A DNA stretch of 64,000 nucleotides from Olivibacter domesticus (GTDB taxonomy: Bacteria > Bacteroidota > Bacteroidia > Sphingobacteriales > Sphingobacteriaceae), in NCBI RefSeq assembly GCF_900109575.1, contig NZ_FOAF01000004.1:1-64000 (forward strand), read 5' to 3'. Both the position numbers and the translations under genes were made by a program. Positions 54,125 to 62,172 of the stretch are shown here, in pieces. How positions within the stretch are numbered: position 1 is the first letter of the stretch; the number at the start of each line of letters is the position of its first letter. Below the pieces are notes generated by a model. The model saw only the letters and a program-made list of their open reading frames with translations. It was not told where the DNA came from and searched no databases.

Positions 54125-55462
54125 TCAATGATGATGTAACACTATTTTATTGTCATGTTCTATCTTTCCTGTTCCCCAGATGGCATACCAGGCAATGAAA
54201 GCAAAGCATAGCATCGGGATAAAGAAGGCTACCGACATGCTTGAATGATCTGCTACTACACCCATAATTGGCGGACAAAATGCTCCACCAGCAACGGCCA
54301 TCACCAAAAAAGAAGATCCTTTTTTAGTGAGTGATCCCAAGCCATGAATACCCAAGGCAAAGATGGTTGGAAACATAACCGACATAAAAAAGTAACAAGA
54401 AAAGAGCGCAATCACAGACCCCCAGCCAAGTGCTAATTGCACAAATACCATTAAGATGGTATTGATAATAGCATAGCCTGCAAGTAGGCGTTTTGGTTTA
54501 AAAAATTTCATGAGATAAGAACCAGAAATCCTTCCAATCCAAAATAGCCCCATACCACCAATAGCCAAAATTAAAGAGGCTGCCTGTTCGGCATTTTTTG
54601 GCATAAAGACTTCCCCTAAATACCCTAAGTGCTGCATGATATCCTTCACGGGTGCAGTTACATTCGGAATTTCCTCTGTAACATAATTTATAAAAAAAGA
54701 GTTTACACCGGTCTGCGCTGCGACGTATAAAAACTGAGCAATGACAGCCGCAATAAACGCCGGATGTTTTAACAGCCTGCCCATATTAGGATTATCTTCT
54801 GCTTCTTCCTCACTTTTTTCTTCAATGTCGGGCAATTTAATTAGCATGAAAATAATGGCTACCACCACCACTACACAACCTACACCCATATAGGGTTTAA
54901 CCAGTGAGTCAAATTTTTCAGCACCATCCTGTTGCTCTGCACCAAAAATGAACAGTCCCCCCATTAATGGTCCTAATATCCAGCCAAGGCCATTAAACGA
55001 TTGGGAAATATTAATTCTTCTTGCCGCAAATTCCTCTTCTTGTGAGCCCAATACCGTTGAATAAGGATTAGCAGCCGTCTCTAGGCATGCCAAACCACAA
55101 GCGATGACAAATAAGGCTAATAAAAAGGGAATAAAAGCTTCGAATTTGGCTGCAGGATAAAATAGAAAAGCCCCTATCGCAAAAATGACCAATCCTAAAA
55201 TGATACCTTTCTGATAACCATAACGTTTCATGAATAGACCCGCAGGAACAGCCATAGCTAAGTATCCAATGTAAAGTGAAAATTGAACAAAGCCTGACTG
55301 CGCCTTGGAAACATGAAGTGTATCTTGAAAATGCTTATCCAACACATCCAATAGTCCATGGGCGAAACCCCATAGTAAGAAAAGGCTGCAGATAAAAATG
55401 AAAGGAATTAGATAATTCCGGCCATCGGCGCGAAAGAGAGATGCTACTTTTTTTTGCTTCAT
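54125..55462 (-). CDS. fucP: FucP-type sugar:proton symporter (MFS)
   Basis: 445-residue inner-membrane permease with 12 predicted helices, of the FucP/NagP branch of the major facilitator superfamily. The acidic residues known in FucP are in place: the Asp in LLDVLDKHFQ (helix 1) and the Glu in CLETAANPYSTVLGS (helix 4). It lies 6 bases after fucI, so the two are one transcription unit. FucP takes L-fucose and also D-arabinose, which share ring geometry, so its presence fits either sugar. The specific substrate is inferred from the isomerase. Confidence 0.88.
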   Translation of the reverse strand: MKQKKVASLFRADGRNYLIPFIFICSLFLLWGFAHGLLDVLDKHFQDTLHVSKAQSGFVQFSLYIGYLAMAVPAGLFMKRYGYQKGIILGLVIFAIGAFLFYPAAKFEAFIPFLLALFVIACGLACLETAANPYSTVLGSQEEEFAARRINISQSFNGLGWILGPLMGGLFIFGAEQQDGAEKFDSLVKPYMGVGCVVVVVAIIFMLIKLPDIEEKSEEEAEDNPNMGRLLKHPAFIAAVIAQFLYVAAQTGVNSFFINYVTEEIPNVTAPVKDIMQHLGYLGEVFMPKNAEQAASLILAIGGMGLFWIGRISGSYLMKFFKPKRLLAGYAIINTILMVFVQLALGWGSVIALFSCYFFMSVMFPTIFALGIHGLGSLTKKGSSFLVMAVAGGAFCPPIMGVVADHSSMSVAFFIPMLCFAFIAWYAIWGTGKIEHDNKIVLHHH

Positions 55463-55468
55463 GTCTAG

Positions 55469-57232
55469 CTATTTATATAAAGGTCCGTAACTCGCACAGG
55501 CTCTATAATCAGCCCCCTCACCATCCATACCAAAGGCGTTCCACGCGCTCGGCCTAAATATTTTATCTTCCTCAACATTGTGCATACAAACCGGTATTCT
55601 TAACATAGCAGCAAGCGCAATTAAGTCGGCACCTATGTGACCGTGACTAATAGCGCCATGATTGGAACCCCATGCGGCCATCACCGAATACACATCTCGA
55701 AACGCCCCCCTCCCAGTCGTTTTAGGGACAAACCAAGTAGTTGGCCACGTACGGTCGGTACGTTCATCTAATAGCTTATTCACATTTTCGGGCAATTCAA
55801 CTGTCCACCCTTCCGCAAGCTGTAAAACCGGACCAATCCCCTTCACTAAGTTTAACCGACACATCGTTACAGGCATCCCTCCCTCGGTTAAAAATTTTGA
55901 AGAATATCCACCACCCCTAAAATAATCAAGATTTGCCGGGTGCCAGGTAGTCGCTTCCAAACATGCGTCCACCTCAGCGTCTGTTATTTCCCAGAATGGT
56001 TTCATTACAGATTCTCCATGCAGCTTTTGTTTCCCTGTTCCATCTAAAGTAGCCGCACCGGAATTAATAAGATGAATGAACCCATTCTTTGCAACACCAT
56101 CCGGTTTCCATCCCGAAACGCGTTCCACTGCTTCCGGGCTCCAAAAGGTTCTCACGTCGGCAAATATTTGTGCTTTATTAGTGAGCAAATAATTAAATAA
56201 CATAGAAACCCCGTTCAAGGCATCATTTTCCGTCGCAACCATATATGGGGCACGTTTGCCATTCCAATCGAAAGATGAATTCAACAAGGCTTCCGAGAAA
56301 TCGCCATTGGGTAGAAAATCGGTCCACTGCCGCTGCCCTTGAAAACCCGAAACAAGTGCATGATGTCCGTGCGCTTCTTCTGCAAAACCCATATCTTTTA
56401 ATTTCTTGTTCCCAATCATGAGATCCCGTATGATAAGCGTCATCTTTACCACAAATTCCCAATCCTTATCTTTATCTTCCCTTGATTTTACTTTGTGCTT
56501 CTGATTAAAATCATCACCCTCCAGGCAATATTTCTTTGTCCAGCTTAATGCCTTTCCGTATTCCTCTTGGTCATATATATTCAACTGAATGCGCCTTAAA
56601 ACTTCGGAAGAGTCTACATATTCGTTTCGCATACCCAGATAAGATTGGAAAAAGTCTGGATCAACAATAGAACCAACAATACCCATTGAGACGGAGCCTA
56701 TGGCCAAATAAGATTTTCCACGCATCAACGAAACAGCCAAACCCGCCTTAGCAAATGTTAGCAGTTTATTTTTTACATCATCAGGAATTGCTCGATCACC
56801 CATATCTTGCACATCTTCGCCGTAAATACCAAAAGCAGGTAGACCCTTCTGGTTATGTGCCGCTAATGTTGCTGCTAGATAAACAGCTCCCGGACGCTCC
56901 GTTCCATTAAAGCCCCAAATGGCCTTTGGTATTAAAGGATTCATATCCATTGTTTCTGAACCATAACACCAGCAAGGAGTAACCGATAGTGAAACCCCTA
57001 CGTTTTCTACATCAAATTTTTCCGCGCAATCGGCAGCCTCTTGTACCCCACCTATACAAGAATCTGCGATCACGCACTGCACCGGGCTTCCATCAGGATA
57101 ACGCAGTTCCGACTGGAACAGCGCGGCAACGTCCTGCGCCATTTTCATAGTAGTATCTTCTAATGATTCACGGATTCCTCCTAAACGGCCATCGATAATA
57201 GGTCGAATTCCTATTTTGGGATATTTATTCAT
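55469..57232 (-). CDS. fucI: L-fucose / D-arabinose isomerase
   Basis: 587-residue cytoplasmic Mn-dependent aldose-ketose isomerase, the expected length. Catalytic residues seen: E335 ([10 protein letters not shown]), D359 ([10 protein letters not shown]) and the histidine in [12 protein letters not shown] near the C-terminus. [33 protein letters not shown] and [15 protein letters not shown] are near-identical to FucI. FucI turns L-fucose into L-fuculose and D-arabinose into D-ribulose. It is followed by fucP and an AraB-type kinase, and preceded by DUF6786 and GH172 genes. No L-fuculose-1-phosphate aldolase gene is in the window. Confidence 0.96.
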   Translation of the reverse strand: MNKYPKIGIRPIIDGRLGGIRESLEDTTMKMAQDVAALFQSELRYPDGSPVQCVIADSCIGGVQEAADCAEKFDVENVGVSLSVTPCWCYGSETMDMNPLIPKAIWGFNGTERPGAVYLAATLAAHNQKGLPAFGIYGEDVQDMGDRAIPDDVKNKLLTFAKAGLAVSLMRGKSYLAIGSVSMGIVGSIVDPDFFQSYLGMRNEYVDSSEVLRRIQLNIYDQEEYGKALSWTKKYCLEGDDFNQKHKVKSREDKDKDWEFVVKMTLIIRDLMIGNKKLKDMGFAEEAHGHHALVSGFQGQRQWTDFLPNGDFSEALLNSSFDWNGKRAPYMVATENDALNGVSMLFNYLLTNKAQIFADVRTFWSPEAVERVSGWKPDGVAKNGFIHLINSGAATLDGTGKQKLHGESVMKPFWEITDAEVDACLEATTWHPANLDYFRGGGYSSKFLTEGGMPVTMCRLNLVKGIGPVLQLAEGWTVELPENVNKLLDERTDRTWPTTWFVPKTTGRGAFRDVYSVMAAWGSNHGAISHGHIGADLIALAAMLRIPVCMHNVEEDKIFRPSAWNAFGMDGEGADYRACASYGPLYK

Positions 57233-57243
57233 TTATTTAAAAT

Positions 57244-57377
57244 TTAGTATCAAGATGTTAGTATCAAGTATCAAGACATTCTTAAAAACCAACGGATGAA
57301 TTCAGCAGTCTTACGTCTTGCTAACTATGTCTTATGTCTCTTTTAAACCTACATTGGCTAATTGATTAATTGGCTAA
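57244..57377. repeat. Short tandem repeats upstream of fucI
   Basis: The 141-base gap holds TTAGTATCAAG twice (57244-57254, 57258-57268) followed by TATCAAGACAT, then TTGGCTAA-TTGATTAA-TTGGCTAA (57354-57377), which overlaps the stop codon of the preceding gene. The 8-base period matches the repeats at 54029-54116. Confidence 0.5.
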
Positions 57378-58630
57378 TTAAATTGTGCTTCTTTCAAAGA
57401 AATCCCCAGCACTTTTTGGGCAATTTCATCCAAAGCCTGTTCGTCACCTGTAAAATGGAAAACATAGTGTTGATGACTCATTTCTTCCTTCGGTTTCAAA
57501 AATGCGGCCGGCGATACGCTCTCTATTTCATAAAATGGCCCCATTTGGCTACCATCGGCTAAAGACCCATCATTATAAGCATTCATCGCGTCGCCGGTAA
57601 AAGGATCTTTATCAGGTGTCCATTCCTGATTAAGATAGGTCCCATTTTTGTTGACATCAAAGTACGTAACAGTGAGTACCTTTGTATCAGCAGCATAACT
57701 CCCAGCAACGGGTTTCACCCTTAAAGGGGGTATACCTAATTTACCGCGCGATTTGCCATCTGCCTTTAACAACAATACACCATTTTTATACGCAATCCGA
57801 TCTTTCGGTATCTCACCGAAATAATCGGTGGTGGCAATTTTCCCACTTGCTTTTTCTTCGTAAGGTATAATGATCACTGTTTTTGGTGTAGGCGTAAACA
57901 TATCTAAACTCCAAAGACATGGTGCCCCCTTTTGACGATCCCAGTTATTATCTCCATTATTCCTAATGGTATTAGTGGTTTTAAAGCCAACACCTTTTAT
58001 ATTTTTACCCAATTTTATTGCTAATTGGTTTTCGATGGCATCATCTTCCAATACTTCAATTTTGCGATATAGATGAATATTCAATGGCGTACCGGCATAA
58101 TTCGTAATTGCTGTCTCTTTACTCAATTCTGCAACCTTTTCAGAACTAGCAATTAAAGTCCAGCGTTCACTATCAATAGCGGGTGGTGTATGCCAATTAT
58201 CAAAATCCATCTTCGTATTCGGCTTGAAGAAAACAGAAAATTTACCGCCCTCTGGTCCGAGCCATAATCTATCCTCTCCACCGTACGCGTTCATGTGATC
58301 GTCTTCTTTATCAAAAGCTTTGTAATTAATCCATCCAAAGCTTTTTCCTTTGCTGCCATCTGCCGTGCTGGTAAACACTTTCGCTTGATATTTAGGCGAA
58401 ACGATGAGCTGCGCATTACCGGCCTTGTTACGAAGAATCACCAAGCTATCTTTTTCTTGCAAGAAAGAAAGGTCGTAACCAAATGTGCCCGAAGCATAAT
58501 CTTCCATTTCTTTTGTATTTTCTTGTTGCCCTTTTCCCGATTGCGTAGGGTTATTCTGACATCCCCATAAGCCCACCACTACGAATACCGTAATAATTCC
58601 CGTTTTGAAATGCATCATTTTTTTTAGCAT
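57374..58630 (-). CDS. DUF6786-like lipoprotein
   Basis: 418-residue lipoprotein (lipobox LWGC near residue 24). The rest looks like a beta-rich, mutarotase-like fold: LRNKAGNAQLIVSPKYQAKVFTSTA, YGGEDRLWLGPEGGKFSVFF and VSPAAFLKPKEEMSHQHYVFHFTG. I assign DUF6786 from memory of similar proteins; no catalytic residues can be named. It lies 18 bases after the GH172 gene and is co-transcribed with it. A role in sugar anomer conversion or binding at the cell envelope is possible but unproven. Confidence 0.7.
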   Translation of the reverse strand: MLKKMMHFKTGIITVFVVVGLWGCQNNPTQSGKGQQENTKEMEDYASGTFGYDLSFLQEKDSLVILRNKAGNAQLIVSPKYQAKVFTSTADGSKGKSFGWINYKAFDKEDDHMNAYGGEDRLWLGPEGGKFSVFFKPNTKMDFDNWHTPPAIDSERWTLIASSEKVAELSKETAITNYAGTPLNIHLYRKIEVLEDDAIENQLAIKLGKNIKGVGFKTTNTIRNNGDNNWDRQKGAPCLWSLDMFTPTPKTVIIIPYEEKASGKIATTDYFGEIPKDRIAYKNGVLLLKADGKSRGKLGIPPLRVKPVAGSYAADTKVLTVTYFDVNKNGTYLNQEWTPDKDPFTGDAMNAYNDGSLADGSQMGPFYEIESVSPAAFLKPKEEMSHQHYVFHFTGDEQALDEIAQKVLGISLKEAQFN

Positions 58631-58648
58631 TGAATAATTTTTAAAAGA

Positions 58649-59818
58649 TCAATTAACCTCGAGCTCATTCTTTGTTGGTAATTTCGGAAAACGAGCATGG
58701 GGTTCACGCTGATACCAGTAAGCAACAGTAATAATGTCCGACTTTTGTGGCAGATAACGCCCTTCAGATCTCCAGCCTAAATCCTGAATAGTGACCTTTA
58801 GATCGTCGTCAAAGCGTATAGGATCCATAATATGCCAGCGATACATACCAAAACGCTGTTGCGCATTATAAACACCATCTGGACGTATAACTTGATGCAA
58901 ACCTGCATAAGGAGTAGAATATTCTTGATACTGGTGTGTCTTTTTATTCTCAAAATTATACGACCCACAGAAATAATCTTCTGTACCTGTTCCCACAATA
59001 GTGGCAAAGTCTTTATCTCCGTCCATAAAGAATTTGATCTCTCCTTCTCCCCACCAACCATTATTATTCACACCGATTGCCATGTAAGTACCTACATAAT
59101 GCCCCTTTCCTTTTACGCCATCCAAAATAGTATGCAAAGAGGTTGAATTAGGATTTGATCGACGGTATTGAGCATGGAAATAGGCTTCTTCTTCATCTAC
59201 TTCTGTTAACGCGTAATCTACTTGATAGTAAAGATTCATCGGCTCTGAATTAATATTTTCTACCGTAATTCTACATTTCTTACGAAAAGGCATTTTCCAA
59301 TAACAGTTGAAAGCGCTACCTGGGTTAACGGTTACCGCCAAGGAATTCAGTGTAGCAAAGTCATTCCATGCCATTCCGAAGAAAGCACCTACCGGCGCTT
59401 CTATGGAAGGCTCTGTTTCATCATCCCAATAGAACCGAATAATAGAGTAGCTCCAATTACCTGTTGGTGTCATCCAAATATGTTGTACCGCACCTGGCCC
59501 CTCCATTTCAGCAATCGTGAAGGTCTCCCCACCGTTAATTGTTATATAGGGGTTCACTTTCCATCCGAGTCCGAGATCACGCGCTTGGGATGCGGAATTA
59601 GCAACATTACGCTGCCCCGCTTGCTTCGCAGGATCGGCCATTCCACCTTTACCTTTAGCGCCGGTAAAGTTTTCTGGACTGATGGAGCGCGTTTTAGCAT
59701 CAGATAATTTAGAAAGGTTCCCCATGTTCATATCAAGGCCATTGAAGGCTCCCTGCTTCTGGGCATAGGAAAGAAAACAAATAAAAAATGTGGCAATAAA
59801 TAATGAGGCCTGTTTCAT
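58649..59818 (-). CDS. GH172-family (DUF2961) glycoside hydrolase
   Basis: 389 residues from the start at 59818 (MKQASLFIATFFICFLSYAQ), a clean signal peptide; ATGs at 59821 and 59881 are possible but less likely. Two tandem jelly rolls of DUF2961 with the conserved WWGEGEIKFFMDGD and TGTEDYFCGSYNF segments (about residues 253-280), which hold the family's two catalytic glutamates. Characterised GH172 members act on difructose dianhydrides and on alpha-D-arabinofuranosides of D-arabinan. Next to FucI and an AraB-type kinase this makes a D-arabinose-releasing role attractive. A palindromic candidate operator lies upstream at 59909-59924. Confidence 0.88.
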   Translation of the reverse strand: MKQASLFIATFFICFLSYAQKQGAFNGLDMNMGNLSKLSDAKTRSISPENFTGAKGKGGMADPAKQAGQRNVANSASQARDLGLGWKVNPYITINGGETFTIAEMEGPGAVQHIWMTPTGNWSYSIIRFYWDDETEPSIEAPVGAFFGMAWNDFATLNSLAVTVNPGSAFNCYWKMPFRKKCRITVENINSEPMNLYYQVDYALTEVDEEEAYFHAQYRRSNPNSTSLHTILDGVKGKGHYVGTYMAIGVNNNGWWGEGEIKFFMDGDKDFATIVGTGTEDYFCGSYNFENKKTHQYQEYSTPYAGLHQVIRPDGVYNAQQRFGMYRWHIMDPIRFDDDLKVTIQDLGWRSEGRYLPQKSDIITVAYWYQREPHARFPKLPTKNELEVN

Positions 59819-59908
59819 CATAGTTTCTTTAAGGTTCATATATAGTGTATCGTTTATTATTGGATGTAAGGTATTTGACACCTATCAATTTTAGTATTAC
59901 AATAGTAA

Positions 59909-59924
59909 GCTTAATCGATTAAAC
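59909..59924. promoter_or_regulatory. LacI-type palindromic candidate operator upstream of the GH172 gene
   Basis: GCTTAATCGATTAAAC contains the perfect 12-base palindrome TTAATCGATTAA centred on CG, a typical LacI-family arrangement. It lies 90 bases before the GH172 ATG in the 155-base gap after the lipoprotein gene. The site at 44351-44366 matches 14 of 16 positions. It suggests an internal regulated promoter. Confidence 0.55.
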
Positions 59925-59973
59925 AAACAATGTTTATTTTTATTTTTTTGTATCATTTCTTCTACAAATTCTC

Positions 59974-60405
59974 TCAGGGCATCCCTTCTAGCACAACTGT
60001 TTGCCCCAAAGAATAGATATTACCGCTATAATTTACGTCTTTCACTTTTGTTGAACCATTTAACTTAACAGTTAAATGATACGTTTTTGTTTCGTCCGGA
60101 ACTTCGTAGATAAATTCAGTGGGTGCATTGGCTAAAGTGGTATTAAAAGCAGGAAGTGTTTTTGTGACATTCACGACTTCTTTGACCTCAATAAAGACTT
60201 TTACCGGTAATTCCATTTCTTCCGGAATGGCATTTGGAATGTTCCATGTTAATTTAACGTGTTTTTCATCTACTTGTTGGAGTGTTAGGTTTTCTACTGC
60301 TGGCAGGCTTACTCCTTCCTTCCTGTCCAATACATCACGATCCGTGCAACTATAGAAAAGAAGTAAGAACAGTGAGCTTATACAGATTATTGTTGTTTTC
60401 ATCAT
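59974..60405 (-). CDS. Small Fn3-like lipoprotein in SusE/F position
   Basis: 143-residue lipoprotein (lipobox FYSC near residue 20). One beta-sandwich domain resembles fibronectin type III: VENLTLQQVDEKHVKLTWNIPN at its start and KTYHLTVKLNGS near the end. No catalytic residues. It lies 8 bases after susD. Small surface lipoproteins at this position usually help bind glycan; that role is inferred. Confidence 0.75.
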   Translation of the reverse strand: MMKTTIICISSLFLLLFYSCTDRDVLDRKEGVSLPAVENLTLQQVDEKHVKLTWNIPNAIPEEMELPVKVFIEVKEVVNVTKTLPAFNTTLANAPTEFIYEVPDETKTYHLTVKLNGSTKVKDVNYSGNIYSLGQTVVLEGMP

Positions 60406-60413
60406 TCAAAAAA

Positions 60414-62162
60414 TTAGTAACCAGGATTTTGTTTATAAGAACCTTTAGACCAATTCATTTGGGCTTGTGGGATAGGCAAAAACTCATCCCTACCTGCCGT
60501 AAACCGGCCTTGATTGTACCAATCAAAACGTGTTTTTTCTTTGTTGATAAAGGCATTCATAACGGGTTCCAATTGCCCCCATCGCATTAAATCGAAGAAG
60601 CGTCGGCCTTCCATAGCAAATTCCAAACGGTTTTCCCACATTAAAGCCTGCCAGGCAAAGTCTTTGGTCCAGTTAGTATTCACACCTGGCTTATATGTTT
60701 CTACTTTATAATCCATCCATAAAGTTCCGTCAGGCTTAAATAATCGCTGTGTACTGTTAGCTGCCCGTTCACGCACCCGGTTAATTAATGGTAATGCTTC
60801 ATTGAATCGATCGAGCTGTATAAGCACTTCCGCTTTCCACAATAATACTTCCGAATAGCGAATAGCTTTTTCATTCATGGAATTCATGACATAAAAGGGT
60901 CTAAAAATACAATCGCAATCAGGATGCACTTGTTCCTTCATCGAATTAAAATAGCCGTATTGGAAGGGTGCCCGCGATCCAGATTCTTGATATAGTATAT
61001 TGTTATCGTATTTCCAGGGATAACCGGGGATAGCTGTTGTATGACTCAATCGAGGATCAAATTCGTGACTCTTAAAAAATTCGACGTACTGATTACCTTG
61101 CATCTCCGTATCATTATAATTTTCAAAATCTGGTAACCCCGTTTCGTCTGTTTTAAAGGCATTAACCATGGTATGAGAAACTTTATTGAAATCGCAACAA
61201 GTAAAATAAGGCGACCACCAAGGTGCATTAAGCTCGTTACCGCGATTAATCCGCCCATCCGTGGTGCCATCATCTATTGAGTACTGTATTTCCCAGAGTG
61301 CTTCTTTGGTTGCATTATCAAATTCAATCATAAAATTGTCGCCAAAATCAGCCTGTAAATCGTAAACAGCACCGTCTACTGCCATAATCGCATCTAAATG
61401 GGTCAACGCTCTTTGAAGCGTTTCCTTATTAATATTGATTACTTGGTGCTGGTCATTTTGCTCATACGCCCTAAATAACAAAGCTTTTGCTGCCAATGCA
61501 TGTGCAGCATACTTGGTGGGTCTTCCCTTTTCGGTTTGTTTGTCGGGCAATACAGCAGCGGCATCTTCAAAATTTTGAATAATCCAGTCCCACAAGGGCA
61601 GATCATTCACCATATCGTCCGGACGATTTGAAATTCCCTCTACTACCACCGCATCTGAAGGTGTATTTTCATCTATGATGGGCACATACTTCCATCGAAG
61701 CTTCATTCCTAGATAAATCCACCCACGAAGAAATTTCATTTCGGCAATGCGTTGATCTTTATTTGGAAAAGTGGCCCCATCAACTGCATTTAATAAACGT
61801 AAAGCGATATTCGCGCGACTGATTCCTACGTAACCACGATACCAAGGGCCATCATTATTACCCACATTTGGCGTTACACCGGTAAACGTTTCCATTTCAT
61901 ACCAGGGGGTTTGGTCACTTAAGCCCCCTCCTCCTTTATAGGCGTCGTCTGACCGAACGGATTGAATCCAAGGATTATGCGTATCTGGAAAGCCAAGAGA
62001 AGGCATATATGAATACGCTGCTATCACAAAACTTTCTATTTGAGCAGGGTCTTCTGCTTGGCTTTGAGATAAAACTGCTTTTGTATCTACCTCTAAAAAT
62101 TTTTGACATCCTGCCAATATAGTAAGCAGAAATAATGCGATGTATAATTGAAGTGTTTTCAT
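60414..62162 (-). CDS. SusD/RagB-family outer-membrane glycan-binding lipoprotein
   Basis: 582-residue lipoprotein with lipobox LAGC near residue 19 and a mature start QKFLEVDTKAVLSQSQAEDPAQIESFVIAAYSY. The RagB C-terminal motif ALMWENRLEFAMEGRRFFDLMRWGQLEPV is clear. It pairs with the SusC encoded 10 bases upstream and begins the surface part of the GH172/FucI locus. A CDCIF segment (residues about 415-419) is a minor peculiarity. Confidence 0.94.
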   Translation of the reverse strand: MKTLQLYIALFLLTILAGCQKFLEVDTKAVLSQSQAEDPAQIESFVIAAYSYMPSLGFPDTHNPWIQSVRSDDAYKGGGGLSDQTPWYEMETFTGVTPNVGNNDGPWYRGYVGISRANIALRLLNAVDGATFPNKDQRIAEMKFLRGWIYLGMKLRWKYVPIIDENTPSDAVVVEGISNRPDDMVNDLPLWDWIIQNFEDAAAVLPDKQTEKGRPTKYAAHALAAKALLFRAYEQNDQHQVININKETLQRALTHLDAIMAVDGAVYDLQADFGDNFMIEFDNATKEALWEIQYSIDDGTTDGRINRGNELNAPWWSPYFTCCDFNKVSHTMVNAFKTDETGLPDFENYNDTEMQGNQYVEFFKSHEFDPRLSHTTAIPGYPWKYDNNILYQESGSRAPFQYGYFNSMKEQVHPDCDCIFRPFYVMNSMNEKAIRYSEVLLWKAEVLIQLDRFNEALPLINRVRERAANSTQRLFKPDGTLWMDYKVETYKPGVNTNWTKDFAWQALMWENRLEFAMEGRRFFDLMRWGQLEPVMNAFINKEKTRFDWYNQGRFTAGRDEFLPIPQAQMNWSKGSYKQNPGY

Positions 62163-62172
62163 TATTAAAAAG

